Source of the DNA: Paramacrobiotus metropolitanus
Taxonomy: Eukaryota > Tardigrada > Eutardigrada > Parachela > Macrobiotidae
Assembly: GCF_019649055.1 (NCBI RefSeq)
Contig: NW_026570253.1
Coordinates: forward strand, 1,054,001 to 1,118,000
Direction of reading: 5' to 3'
Length of the DNA stretch: 64,000 bases
Below, piece after piece: positions 25,701 to 37,652 of the stretch. The notes beneath the pieces are model-generated. The model was not told the DNA's origin and ran no database searches. It was given only the letters and a program-made list of their open reading frames with translations. Each line of letters starts with the position of its first letter. Position 1 is the first letter of the stretch. The position numbers and the translations under genes are program-made.

Positions 25701-26139
25701 GGCGCAAGGCAATCACAAAATACACAAAGGAGATCACGTAGGGCAGCGCAATAAACGACACAATGGCACTGGCCCAGAAATCATCACCCACACGATAATA
25801 CTTGACCGCTTCCACCACATCCAGACCCACATCGACAAAGTAGGCGGCCAAACTGAACACCGCCCAGATGATCACCGTCCAGTGGGGATTACACACATCC
25901 GGCCAGCACAGAAACCATGTCTTAAACGTCCGCCGTTGCGCTGTCTGCCCCGTGGTGCCACACTGCAGCACCAGCGGCCGATACACAACCTGTTTGAGCG
26001 TGTTGGCTGGGCGGCCTGGTCGCTGTCCATCTTCCGAGTGTGTCTGGCTGTACTCCATAAAACAGGGGCAGTTTTCTATGGGGAAAACATGGGCAAGACA
26101 ACTTAATTGCTGGAGCGTACTGACTGGCACATGTCGCAT
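22702..26139 (-). CDS. XK-related (XKR) multi-pass membrane protein
   Basis: XKR proteins are multi-pass plasma-membrane proteins; several members scramble phospholipids. Four minus-strand exons join in phase: 25661-26139, 23641-24566, 23185-23550, 22702-23096. The product is 721 residues from the first Met; the Met at residue 28 (MEYSQ) is an alternative start. Family signs are AAYFVDVGLDVVEAVKYY followed by a long polar loop, YFGAIPQLIIQSYIML, and at least eight hydrophobic segments to about residue 460. The C-terminal 250 residues are cytosolic-looking and polar, longer than in mammalian XKR4/6/7. I see no obvious DEVD-type caspase site, so apoptotic activation cannot be claimed. It is convergent with SMSr, another lipid-related gene; a functional link is speculation. 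Confidence 0.9.
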
Positions 26140-28238
26140 TGAGACTGTGACGGCGAAACATGCATTTTGTGTTTTCCGTGTCCGCGCAGTGCGCTGGGCC
26201 AGACATACTAGTTTCTTCGCAGAAAGGTTTGGTTAAGGATAATTACACACATCCGTCGATTGCTCCACCATCGGCATGTGGCGAATTTCAGCGCGGCATT
26301 TATTTATAGATTGGGAGGATTTCTAAGTGTAACAAAATCGCGCAATGATACAGCAAGTATTTTTTTATGACGAATCTGACTGACAAGGCATTGCAGACGA
26401 GAGGGAGAGGGCCCTTTTCTCGCGCGATCCTTCTTGGCTGTTAATTTGCTCAAACATTGAGACTGCGGAGCTGCTGCCCGGTTTGACATCAGCCTGTACC
26501 GACTTAAACAATTTACATGCATATGGTGAATCCATGCAAATCCACTTACAAATCCATCCCAAACTCAACAGAACTAAATATTTACACAAAAACAGAAAAT
26601 TTGCATGATAGATCAATGACCCTTCATTAAGCTACAAAGCCTACAATGCAGTGGTTTGTTATAACCGTCGAACTCCATGCGGCTTGCGGACGGTATTCAC
26701 AACAAGCATGAGAGCTCTCCCAGTTTTTAAACAACGTAAAAGCATTTTAATTGATTAGGACGGACGCTGGCTGTTTAATGTATTAAAAAATCATTACTCT
26801 AATAGCTAAAGTACGGCATGGTAGCATCTGTGCACGAACGTGTTCGCCAGAGCTGTGTTAAACGATGAGAGCACCAAATACCAATACGTACAATAATACA
26901 GCCTCCATAATAATTATGGCAACCTTTCGAAAATACCCACTTGCATAATTAATTGATTTGTAATCAACTTTATTGTGCATATTACAGTAACCTTTTCTAG
27001 TACTAGTAAGTACCGTACAGTCAGGTCCGTACTTATGTGAAGGCATCATATCATGATCGAATGCAATGTTTACCGTTAAAATGCACGTACATGGCTATGC
27101 TCACGAACGAAAAACAGTAGTACAATAAATGCACTCATTTTCTGTCAAACAATTGTTCACTTGGAACATAGTGAACACACAACACAGTGAAACAATTGTT
27201 CATAATCAGCCAACGTGAAAAGCGTTTTGTGCTCGTACACTGTTTGCGAATTCTTAATCTAAATGCTGTTGGTTCTGTCGCCTGGATGATCTGTTATAAA
27301 CTTTTGATTGTTTTCCATTTGACCCAGTCCATTTTTGATTGTTTTCCATGATATTTGCTAAATATTTGTTAACCTTTTTAATGAAATTTAATGGTACGGC
27401 TCTCTAAATAACTAAATTCTAAAATATACACTGCCGAACAGTATACGGTTTAACTGTGGGAAACAACAATCCTTCCCCTGCATTAACATTCTTGCAGGTG
27501 ATGAGTTGTATATTGATCGTTTGCCATAATATACGGTAACCAGATTAAGTAATACGAGTACTGAACCACATAAACAGGATGACCGCGTCGGCGTTACTTC
27601 GCTACTCGATCGAGTTGGATATCGCATGTAACACCAACACTAGGTAAACCATGTGTTTAATAACAGAATCTATAACGGCAGAGGTCAGATGCAGTACACC
27701 TACAAAAGTTGTAGAAACGTGAGTTCATCTACGAGTAACAAATCTGCAGCAACTAACAAATGTAAATACAAAAAAAGCGATATACAGAAAGTTTTCTTGA
27801 TCTGTGTGATACGTAACACTTGCTGTGCATTATATATAAAGTTCAGATGAATTTTTAATTGGAATCAAGCAAACAAGTGCCAGCAATAACAATAACAATC
27901 TTGCAGACTTGAGAAACTGTACTACAGTAAATGAAAGAATGACTACGGTCCAACACCCATTGAGACAATGACAAGTAGCAACAAAGATCCCACTGACAAT
28001 CTGACACTCAAGGCTTTACAAATAGTCAGATACAAACATTTTCCACAGTACAGTTAATTAATTTGATGTTTACCTTCGGAAACGACACAACGGCTAAAAC
28101 CCTTTGAAATGAGCAAACAAAAACGGAGTGGTTCATGAGCATAATATGCTGTAATTGATCAGTTGAATTCTTACATAATTAGCGCAAAACTACCTATAGA
28201 TATTCGCGGTAGTGAGAAGGTTGATATCAGTACTGCGA
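26140..28238. other. Divergent intergenic region, XKR to dioxygenase
   Basis: The two flanking genes are transcribed away from this region, so it should hold both promoters. A good donor on the minus strand (GATTT then GTAAGT, near 26543-26553) may mark a 5' non-coding exon of XKR. An open frame beside it (26365-26616, minus) has no recognisable product. The rest is AT-rich and featureless. Confidence 0.45.
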
Positions 28239-28246
28239 TATATAAT
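28239..28246 (+). promoter_or_regulatory. TATA box of the dioxygenase gene
   Basis: TATATAAT lies 73 bp upstream of the start codon at 28312, a spacing like that of the first P2X gene. Confidence 0.5.
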
Positions 28247-28311
28247 GCATATGTAGTTTTTGAAATTGCGACAGTCTGCTTAGCTGTAATTTGTTCGTGC
28301 TACAGCCAACC

Positions 28312-29495
28312 ATGTATTCAGAACATGCTTTTAGTTACTACTCGGTTGTGGTGCTGGTGGTGGCATACTCCGTGATGGGGGCCGGCAAAAGGACGCAAAA
28401 GGTCAGCGCACTGGATGCTCTTAACGGTACGTGAAACCGATTGTAAATGTGCTACCGATCCTTTTGATTATTTTGTCGCTTTAATCGAATACGTGGGAAA
28501 CTTGAACTGCGTTTTTTACAGATTCATCTCTAGCGATAAATAATCCCTTCACTCCGTTCCGTGTATGTGAAACCACCAAATCGGACGACGAAGGTCCTTT
28601 CTACAAAGTGTACGCACCAATCTACAAGATGGAGGATCTGGAGAATGTGGGCCGTATTGAAGTGTGTAAGACGAATGTGACCTACGGCCGTCTGCTGCTC
28701 AACGGAACCATCCGCCAGAGTTCGTACGAGAACCCCTGCGGGAAGCCGGTACGCGCCATGGTGGAGGTGTGGCAAGCCAATTCGCATGGATTGTACAGTG
28801 ATGTCTCGTGGTCCAGCGGCGATTACGTAAGCTGTTACAAATACGCTCTAAACCATAAATCTCGTGTCGGTTTTCGGTTGTGTACTGATGCGTGCGTGTA
28901 GCTAGAATAATTGGATTCTTAATGACTTTTAATAGACATGTCGGGCGCGGCTAATTACCGGTAGCGACGGGTTCTATTCGTTTGCCACCCAGTATCCAGG
29001 AAGGTATCGTTATAACATGTAAGATTCTACAGGCGAAAATATTTACGGCGTTAATGAAAGCGTTAAAAGTTGAGCCTTTCTCAGGACTGGCCCGTTCCGT
29101 CCAGCGCATGTGCACTTCCGTATCACTCCGCTGGATGACAACTACGAAGCCACTGGCAACAGCTTAATTACGGCTCTGTATTTCCATCCAGGTAAGCCAA
29201 ACCGCAGCGGATGGAAATCATTAGATCGTAGACGTTCGCACCGATAGAGTACTACGCTGTACTCTTAAATATTAATGATCCGTTTTACCGCTGCTACGGG
29301 AACTTGTATATTAACAGATGAGCTACCTGTATTACAAAGCAGCTGACAGAACTGTTTGCAATTGCAGATATTTTCCTGCGACCGAATGATGGCTGCACAT
29401 TCTGCCGGTCCAATGAGCCTAGTTTAGGGATTTATGCCTCCAATAAGCGGGACCTAACCACGCTGGAAGGGACCTGGGATGTTCTTCTTGCTTAA
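28312..29495 (+). CDS. Secreted intradiol ring-cleavage dioxygenase
   Basis: Intradiol dioxygenases open catechol-type rings with a non-haem Fe(III). Five exons give 245 residues: 28312-28426, 28522-28826, 28936-29018, 29085-29191, 29368-29495. A hydrophobic N-terminus (YYSVVVLVVAYSVMGAG) looks like a signal peptide. Then come DDEGPFY, the VEVWQANSHGLYS block, GSDGFYSF, PGRY and RPAHVHFRI. The four iron ligands known for the family (two Tyr in GLYS and PGRY, two His in AHVHF) are all present. The fold is common in bacteria and fungi and rare in animals; spider mites gained secreted copies by horizontal transfer. Five introns-worth of host-like gene structure and a TATA box show it is domesticated nuclear DNA, not contamination. 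The substrate (dietary phenolics, DOPA-like catechols) cannot be read from sequence. Confidence 0.93.
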
Positions 29496-30750
29496 TCACC
29501 ATCCAAAATAATTATATAAAAGTTTACTCATTCTCGCATTCTTTGATTGATGTACTTGCAACAGCTGTTTGTGGTGTGCGAGGATGCGGCAGTTACATTT
29601 TATACGGTGTGAGCACACTACACCTACTCTAGTTCACATTACCGATTACAGTAGCAGACTTAAATGTTATGCATACTAACAAGGGCGCGGTAAACTTACT
29701 CTAAATATTGTTCGAATGCAATAACAAAATAAACAGAAATATTATGAGAGGAATATCAATTACACAAGCATGCGGCAGCTTATCTGCATAAACGGTGCAG
29801 TGCATATTTAGCTTCGCGAGCAAAATGTAATATTTACGCCTAAGATGATAATTATAAGCCACTTAACGGCAATGGACGGTTTCAATCAGCGGCTTTTATT
29901 TTTAAATAACCTTTCTTTTAAAAAAATAACTGTCCTCCTCTGAGAAATCATCGGATGGCACTGTGGAACGGAATAAACATACGTCACAATGGCGGTAATG
30001 TTGTTACATATGCTAGTGTGCTTGTTTATGCTAGTACCTGGTATCTCGTTTCAGGGTAACAGTTTCCTTGCTGGTACTGTACACAGTCATGATGTTCCAT
30101 AATGTATGTATGTAGATCTAGATCTGCTTGTGTAGGGAAACTTGGGCAGTCAATGAATTATCAGATTACCGGGTCCAACTGGTTGTGAGATGACAGTTTT
30201 TTTTTTGGTAAGCTGAATCCAAGTAAAAACCATCCCTTTCATGAAGAATGCACAAATCTCTCTCGGGAAAGTGATCAGATATCCCGAGACGCTGCGTTAG
30301 GCACGGCAAACGCATACCTTTCATCATGTACTATTGATGTATCACTTGCGCTGCTTATTCCGACAAATAGGCAACTTAATTGCGGCGTGCTTTATGGGGT
30401 CCTCAATCACGGTTGTTCTTTCGTAGAGGCTGAATTTCACTTCCGCATGCTCCGGGAAAAATCTTTGTTTAAGTTTCATGACAACAATTTTCTCAATATT
30501 TCTAATTGCTAACAGACACCTCAATATCCGCTCAAAGGTCTGCCTTAATTATTACATTCAAGAAATATGATCACACAATAAGAGTACTAGTAATTCTTCG
30601 CACCAACAACATGTCTGGCTTACAGTTGACTGATATACATGTACTCCTATGTTCCACACTTTTCGTCTATTATTTTTCCTCTCGTCAGCTCTTGTCAGCT
30701 TTTAAATTTAGTGCGCTGGATGTGGCGCTGTGGATATTTCTGAAATTAAG
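29496..30750. other. Intergenic, no gene seen
   Basis: Holds the 3' flank of the dioxygenase and the promoter side of the guanylyl cyclase. AT-rich; no supportable coding exon. Confidence 0.5.
29728..29733 (+). terminator. Poly(A) signal, dioxygenase
   Basis: AATAAA lies 233 bp after the dioxygenase stop codon. Confidence 0.4.
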
Positions 30751-33700
30751 ATGTTTTTCTTTATCTTTTTATCGTTATGGCAGCACGCTTCAGCACGACT
30801 GAATATTGTCACACTAACGGCTACACGCAACTGGGGCTCCGGTGCCGAACAAATGATCTCTACCTTCGAAATCGCCGCGGAACATATGGCCGAAAAGTAC
30901 CCGGTATTGTACGCAAATTATACGAAAACCGATCTCATGTGGGAATTAAACGGACCAAATATATGCAAAGCGGAAGGTGATTGGCTGGTGCCAATTAGGC
31001 TAGCTGAATGGTATGGCGCCAATAAGTTCAGTGATGAGAACGGTGTTACCATTATTGCCACTTCAGGTTGGTGATGTTGGCCTTTTACAAAATACCTAGC
31101 TAGTAAACATAAATATCTTTCACATAAATACGTAGCTCTACTCTTTCAGAAAGAGTAGTAAAGCCTCCATTAATTACTACTTTGCGCATTTGTACTGTAT
31201 ATGCCGATATAAGTACAGTAATCGGAATTTCTCTGTTGTTTCAGTTTGCAATTGGGCGTTACCAGATGTTTTCGACTTTGCCAGAGGTAGAAACCTGACT
31301 TTAAGGAATATTTGTAACAACTCCATTATTTTGTGTATTTAGATTGTAATGTGCTATAGCTAAAAAGTAACTGGAAATAATTGTTAATGTACATTTGCCT
31401 GTAAAGTGTAGTAAAGTATAGATATATCGATTTGTCCTTAAATTGTTTTTAGCGCCACTGACATATTGTGAAAAGCGCACTAAAACAGAAATATTGTTAA
31501 GGTGCACACCAATTCAAATTCAGATTATTGCATATTAACATGCGCGGATTCATTGGCCACTCACTGCATTACGAAAATTTTCCAATACGAAAAATCCTGC
31601 CCAAGAGTGAAAAGTCGTCCGCTTTTACTCCTTGCACCGATGGGTTTTTGACTATTTTCCTTTTTACATGAATGTTTTTATCTTTGCAGAACTGGATCTC
31701 ATGATTGTTCCATGGTATGAAACTAGCCAATCTAGACTGTTTCCAGTTTTTGACGACGGTTGTTCTGACCTTTAGCGCGGCGGGTGTGGCTATTAATAGG
31801 CAGCGTTCGCCGAATTCCGTCGCGATGGCTGCAGCCTCCTACATCATTTTTGGCGCCGCTATTGGGAAGATCATGGATAAGTACAACTGGCGCTACTTAG
31901 CAATTATCAGTGATAATCTAACAAGACTTCAAGAAGCCGGTCGGAGTATATCCGAATGCGATGGAATGTTCATTGACCTACGTAAACGGGCCATGGAGAT
32001 CCAGCAAAAAGTCTTCGCAGTTGACTCGACAGATCCGGGGTTTTCCTTCAAAAACTCGTTGCAAGAAGCAGCGGAATATAGCCGAAGTACGTTCCTGCTT
32101 TTGGTCTAGTGCTGCTTAGGTCTAGTGGTCTTCTACGCATAGTACAGTCATCTGTGCGTTCATTGATGTAATGTTTTCTTTGTGTTTTGTTAGTCATCAT
32201 GTGCTGCACGCTCTTTGAATCGATGAGAAAATTACTGGTAAACTGAAAGCAGAAACGACATGAACCAATGTAGCATGCATATGGTAACACTTATGTGACG
32301 GTGTAGGCGGATGCGTATGACTTGGGGATGACCAACGGGGATTTCGTAAGTGACAAACCGCAACTTTCTACCAAATGAATAAGTGTCAACCCAAGTGTTT
32401 TCAGTGAACATCATCCTTAAAGTACGGCGGACTTCGTTTTTATGTTTTGCCTGTTTATGTTTTTGTTAGGTATTTATGATGTTATATGAAGGAGAAATCC
32501 CAAAAGAGCCACCGATTGATGACTGGAATAAGGAAGGTGAACATGATGTTAACGAAGTATGTACGTCGATATTATTGCGTATGAAGCTTATGACCTTTGA
32601 GGCTACAATGAATGTGGCACGCGGCAAATGATGATTTTGTAGAAAGTCTATCAAGCACTGGACAATGTGCTTAACTTTCGCACACCCCATGCCGATTGGA
32701 AAAGGTTTAATGAAACGTCATGGAAAGTGAACAAAAGACGGGAAGCGAAATTTGGCACTCCGTTTAACGAAAGTTTAATCGTAAGGGCGCCCTTTGTGTT
32801 TATGGCACACCACCAAACGCATGCTAAAATATACGTTTAACTTTTCAGGTAAATGATTTTATCTTCCAATGCCACGAGGCAATAGAAATGGCTTCTCTGG
32901 TAAGGCGCCATGCTATGCATATACGAAGTCAACATGTTTACGAGAATCTTTTCCTTCCGTTAGGCTATCAATGAAACTCTGATGGACATGAACATCACAA
33001 CAACGGAGGCTCTTGGTCGACATCTACCGGTAGCCGATATGATCCGTCGAATTTCTAATCGGACCCACGAACTCATGTTCGAAAATGTAACCGTAACACC
33101 GGCCAGTGACAAGGAGCCCATCATTTGGATTCAGCAATTCGACCGCGCAGTAAACCAGGCAGTGGTAAGCCATACGAAAAACTCGTTTCGTTTATTACCA
33201 AAACAAGCCATTCACCGAAACGTTCGTAGACGGTTCTACATTACGACTATCGAACCGAAAGCTACCCACTGGTCGATCCCAATCGACCCGTTAAATGGCG
33301 CCTCGGACATGTGCCACCTGATCGGCCGCCCTGCGGTCTGCATGGAGAAAAGTGCATAAGTGGGCTCAGCATAGGGTTAATTGTGGGCGTCGTTACGGCG
33401 GTTGTACTTTTGACGGTTGTTGGATTGGTTGCCTTCACTATTTGGTAAGTTACCCATTCGTATTCGTCATAACTGCTTTTTTGTGTGTTCTTAACATGAA
33501 GTAAATGAATGCTGTAGCAAAAACCATAACTGAGGTAAAGCTTTCACTTGAATTTTATGTTAAGCGATCTTGCACCGCGCGAGTAGAGCTGCTACCTGAT
33601 TACTTAAACTTGATTATTTATCAGGAATGGTCAGCGGAAGACTAATATTAAGCAAACATGGTGGATTGTTCATCCGACCGATGTGGAGCAGGCCGGCAGC

Positions 33701-36700
33701 ATCCTCAAAGCTTCCACAGGAAAAACCAGCATGTCGCAGATTTCGGCATCTACCAGACAAGGGGGTGAGAACTTTCAGCGACGTGTCGTCATGGTGCGGG
33801 GTGTCCAGGCGGTCAAGACGCCACTCTGGTGGAACGCGCACGGTCACAAACAGCCAAGTGTCAACAGCGCCTTCATTAACTTTCTCAACTCCGTAAGTTC
33901 CTGCACAATATCGATTAACACACTTTTAATTTACAGTAATACCCATCGCCTCTGAACATATTACCACTAATAATCACTAAGTACTTGTAAAAGTTACGTG
34001 GCACCAGTATTAAAGTAAATTTGTATTTACCGGTAAGTATAATATAAAACGTAGACCTTTATGAATCTTTTTGAGTTAAAAGTTTTTGCCGTTTACAGAT
34101 CCGTAAACTGGATGCACCGCAAATTAACAAGCTTCTCGGCCTGGACATAACCGAACTTCCGCCGGCACTGTACTACGAATGGTGCAAACGCGGATCGTTG
34201 GAAGATCTGCTGCAAGCACAAGACCCGGACTGGACGCTTAAACTGTCTCTTCTACAAGATATGATTCAAGTATGACAATTTTGTGCAAAAGAATTTGTCT
34301 AATTAGGAACTGCCGTGTAAGAAGGTTGTGGTAAAAAATTACAGTGTCCCCTCTAATACGGGTCGTGTTTTAATAAGTAACGCTTTTGCTGAAAAAATGT
34401 ACAGAGTAATATAATTACGAGTATTTCTAATTGCGCAATACAAATGGGCTAAGAACTATGCCGGTATATATTTCCCTGCACAGGGATTACGTTACATCCA
34501 TACATCCGGAATTCGATTACACGGTAATCTCCGCCCCACCAAGTGCCTTCTAGATAGCCAACTGAGTCTGAAGATCTCCGACTATGGCCATCAGATTATC
34601 AGCCGTCTCCTGTCAGGATCGACGCTGCAGGCCATCCAGGACTCGCGTCCCTTCTTCCCACTGCACTCCTGGATGGCGCCGGAAGTTATGCGCGGGCAAA
34701 CGGTTCTGCAGGCCAGTGATGTTTACGCAATGGGAATCATTGTGCAGCAGATTCTCATGGGTTACCAATCGTTTAATGCGTATGCATTTGGAAGCACTGA
34801 GGACCTGTTAGCCGATGGTAATGTCAATCCTGTTTCTGGCATACAGATTTGCCATTTGGCGGAAAGCTGTAAATGAAAGAAATGACTAGGAACATACAGA
34901 TACGTACCAACCAGAAGAGTCAGCGAGAAACAACAAAAATAAATCGACCAATAATCAACGCCTCTTATAACATTATGACCTTTTATTGTACATGTATTAG
35001 GTGGTGTACGTGGTTTAATTTACGAGTTTCGGTTTACGAATTTACGGTTTCGTTAGTTGTATGTTGAAAACTTGATCACGTTTCCTTGCAGATGCGGATT
35101 ATACTCCACCTCGACCAGAGTTCTCTGAAGTTTTGCGAAACGGATCACTGTCGGCCTTCATTACAATAATACAGCGCTGCTGGCAGGAAGACCCGACTGC
35201 ACGCCCAACTATGCTGGATGTACAGAAAGTCTTTGCGGCGGTCACGGTTTCGGAAGGATTAAAAGGAACGTTGATTGAGAGGGTCCTGAAGCGGTTGGAG
35301 AAGTACAATGCCATACTGGAGAAGCAAGTTTTCGAAAAAACGGTTCAACTGCAACTTGAACAGCAACGGGCGGATGATCTTCTTAGAGAAATGCTTCCAG
35401 AGTAAGAAATTGTATCAAGTACCAACTGGCCACTGCAGTGTACGTAGAGACAAAACGTTCATTACACTACCGCTTCGATGAAGTCTTGCATAGAAAAATT
35501 AAAAAAAACAGTCGTGGAAGTCAGTTGGAATGCACATGAAAGTAGATACGATGGGCAAGAAAAAGGAAATTCTTAAATTAAAATAAAATTCGTAATTTAA
35601 ATCATACAACGTATTGCGTACAAGAAGTACCAGGTATCACAGTACCAAAACGGTACATACTATGTCATCATGGTGTAGTACCTCGACTGGTACTGCTTAC
35701 TACCAGTAGTATTACGATGCAGGGCTAAAGCAAGGCGTATTTAGAGAAATTGTGAGGAAACTTCGATCTGGCATCACTCCTGACCCGGAATACGTGGACG
35801 AAGTCAGTGTCCTTTTCAGTGATATTACAGGATTCACTGATTTCATCGCCGGATGTCCACCGGATGAGGCGCTACATTTCCTTCACAACACTTACACGCA
35901 CTTTGATAAGGTCATCGCTCACGTTTCAGTCTACAAACTGGAAACCATCGGAAGCAGCTACGTGGTATGCGTAAACTGGCTTTCTGTCCACCTGTGACCT
36001 TTGGGCTTTTCATGCACCCGTTTTATTAGGCGGTTAGCGGTTTAGTGGAGCGGATCGGCAGTCGGCATGCCCATGAAATATGTCGCTTGGCGGTTTTATT
36101 ACGGGAGGAATTCTATCGAGTCATCGACGATTCTCGACTGGGACTGCTGGTGGGACTGCACAGTGGGCCAGTGGCGGTGGGCGTGGTTGGGCTGAAACGA
36201 CCGCGTTACTGCCTGTAAGTTTATCAGTGTTTGACTGCATTCACCATTTTTTATTCTCCTAAAATCGGTTCGCACGATGCTCACAAGTACACACTAGAGA
36301 CCGAAAGTATAACGCTATGCCGCTGTATTATACCAGTCATCGTATGTACACCCAAATTTACCAAAATCAGAATCAGTATCGCGTTATTTGTTCGTTTGTC
36401 AGCTTTTTGACTTAAACACAACTGTACTCATAATTACAACAACAACAAAAACGCGTAGAATGTTGATGTTCAATAATTCTGCAAAGGTCTACTGGAAAGT
36501 AAAGGCCAGTGCTGGCGAGTACTGCTTTGAAAGGAGAGAAAGAAGTGTTATTTTAGACACAGTTAACACAATTGCAAATCATTACCTGCATCATGCATGT
36601 ATTGCGTGGCGAATGGGGACTGTGAGATTGTATGTTGTAATGACAGTACATAATAGTCTTGAACCTACTAGTACTTAATTGGTAATAGTGGATAATAATT

Positions 36701-36994
36701 TTTTTTGGATAGCATTGCAATCGAGACTTGGACGTTTTACAGGTTTGGAGATACGGTCAACACCGCCTCTCGAATGGAAAGCAATGGACTTCCTGGAAAA
36801 ATCCATGTTAGTCCAGATGTGGTTCCTATTGCCGAACAGTTTGGACATAACTTCGAGATTCGTGGCAAAATGGAAATCAAGGTACGCTAACTGTTGGTGA
36901 TTGTGTAATCTGCGGACCGTATATGCGTGCTTACAGCTGTCCTTTCTGACAACAGGGGAAAGGACAGATTACCACCTACTGGTTGAACGACTAG
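30751..36994 (+). CDS. Receptor guanylyl cyclase, cyclase domain likely impaired
   Basis: Family role: single-pass receptors that make cGMP when ligand binds outside. Nineteen exons give 1044 residues: 30751-31066, 31245-31286, 31690-31714, 31776-32086, 32194-32237, 32307-32345, 32470-32556, 32643-32780, 32849-32899, 32964-33164, 33230-33444, 33625-33892, 34099-34269, 34484-34817, 35092-35401, 35745-35964, 36030-36214, 36743-36881, 36956-36994. Order: signal peptide ([15 protein letters not shown]), ANF-type ectodomain, TM about 464-490 ([20 protein letters not shown]), kinase-homology pseudokinase (HGN for HRD, DYG for DFG), coiled linker, cyclase. The cyclase keeps [15 protein letters not shown] and VNTASRMES, but the second metal-binding Asp is gone (ETIGSSYV where ETIGDAYM is usual) and the LRIGIHSG Arg is Leu. 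It may be inactive or need a partner subunit. The exon 3-4 junction is the least certain. Confidence 0.93.
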
Positions 36995-37652
36995 CACCCG
37001 TTCGCACTCACCCACAGGAAATGCTGACAGAAGCACTCACCCGCAAGAAATGTTGGCAGAAGTTCTCTGGTATAATTGATTAAAACGTTATTTATATACA
37101 CAAGGTTTTATTATTTGCATGGCTACTCGTACGATAAAGCCTTAATTTTGGAGAAAACAGCATTCTTGGAAATTACGTAGACGCTCCTTTTGACTTTTTG
37201 CGCTGAAGTTTTCGTTTTATCTTCTATTCCGTACATTTTACCTTGGATTCGATAAACAGAATATGCAACAACTAACAAGGACTGATTACGGCGGCTGAGC
37301 AGTTTTGTTCTGTACACCAGGTTTCTTGAAATTCGAAAGAAACAGAACATCGGAGAAATATTAATCGTAATGTCCATAGAAAATAAGAAATCAAATTAGT
37401 TTTTCCCATTCATCGAGAATAGTCAGCTTAAACGCTAAACATATTATTTATAACTTGTAAGTACCCCATTAGCGCCTGTCGGCATTCAAAATTAATGTTC
37501 CAAGCGAAAGATCAAAGAAGATAATAACTTAACCACCACTGAGTTCGCTCCATTTCCAAAACAAAAAGGTTAAAATGTTACACAAAATATGCTCTGTATA
37601 TATCTTTCGCAAAGTGAATTAACACAGTTTCTTAACCAAGAAAACCGCCCTA
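36995..37652. other. Convergent 3' flanks of cyclase and BAG genes
   Basis: AT-rich spacer between two convergent stop codons. No gene seen. Confidence 0.5.

Noticed and set aside
26365-26616. Open frame upstream of XKR, minus strand
   Set aside because: Possibly a 5' exon, but no phase-consistent join to XKR exon 1 was found.
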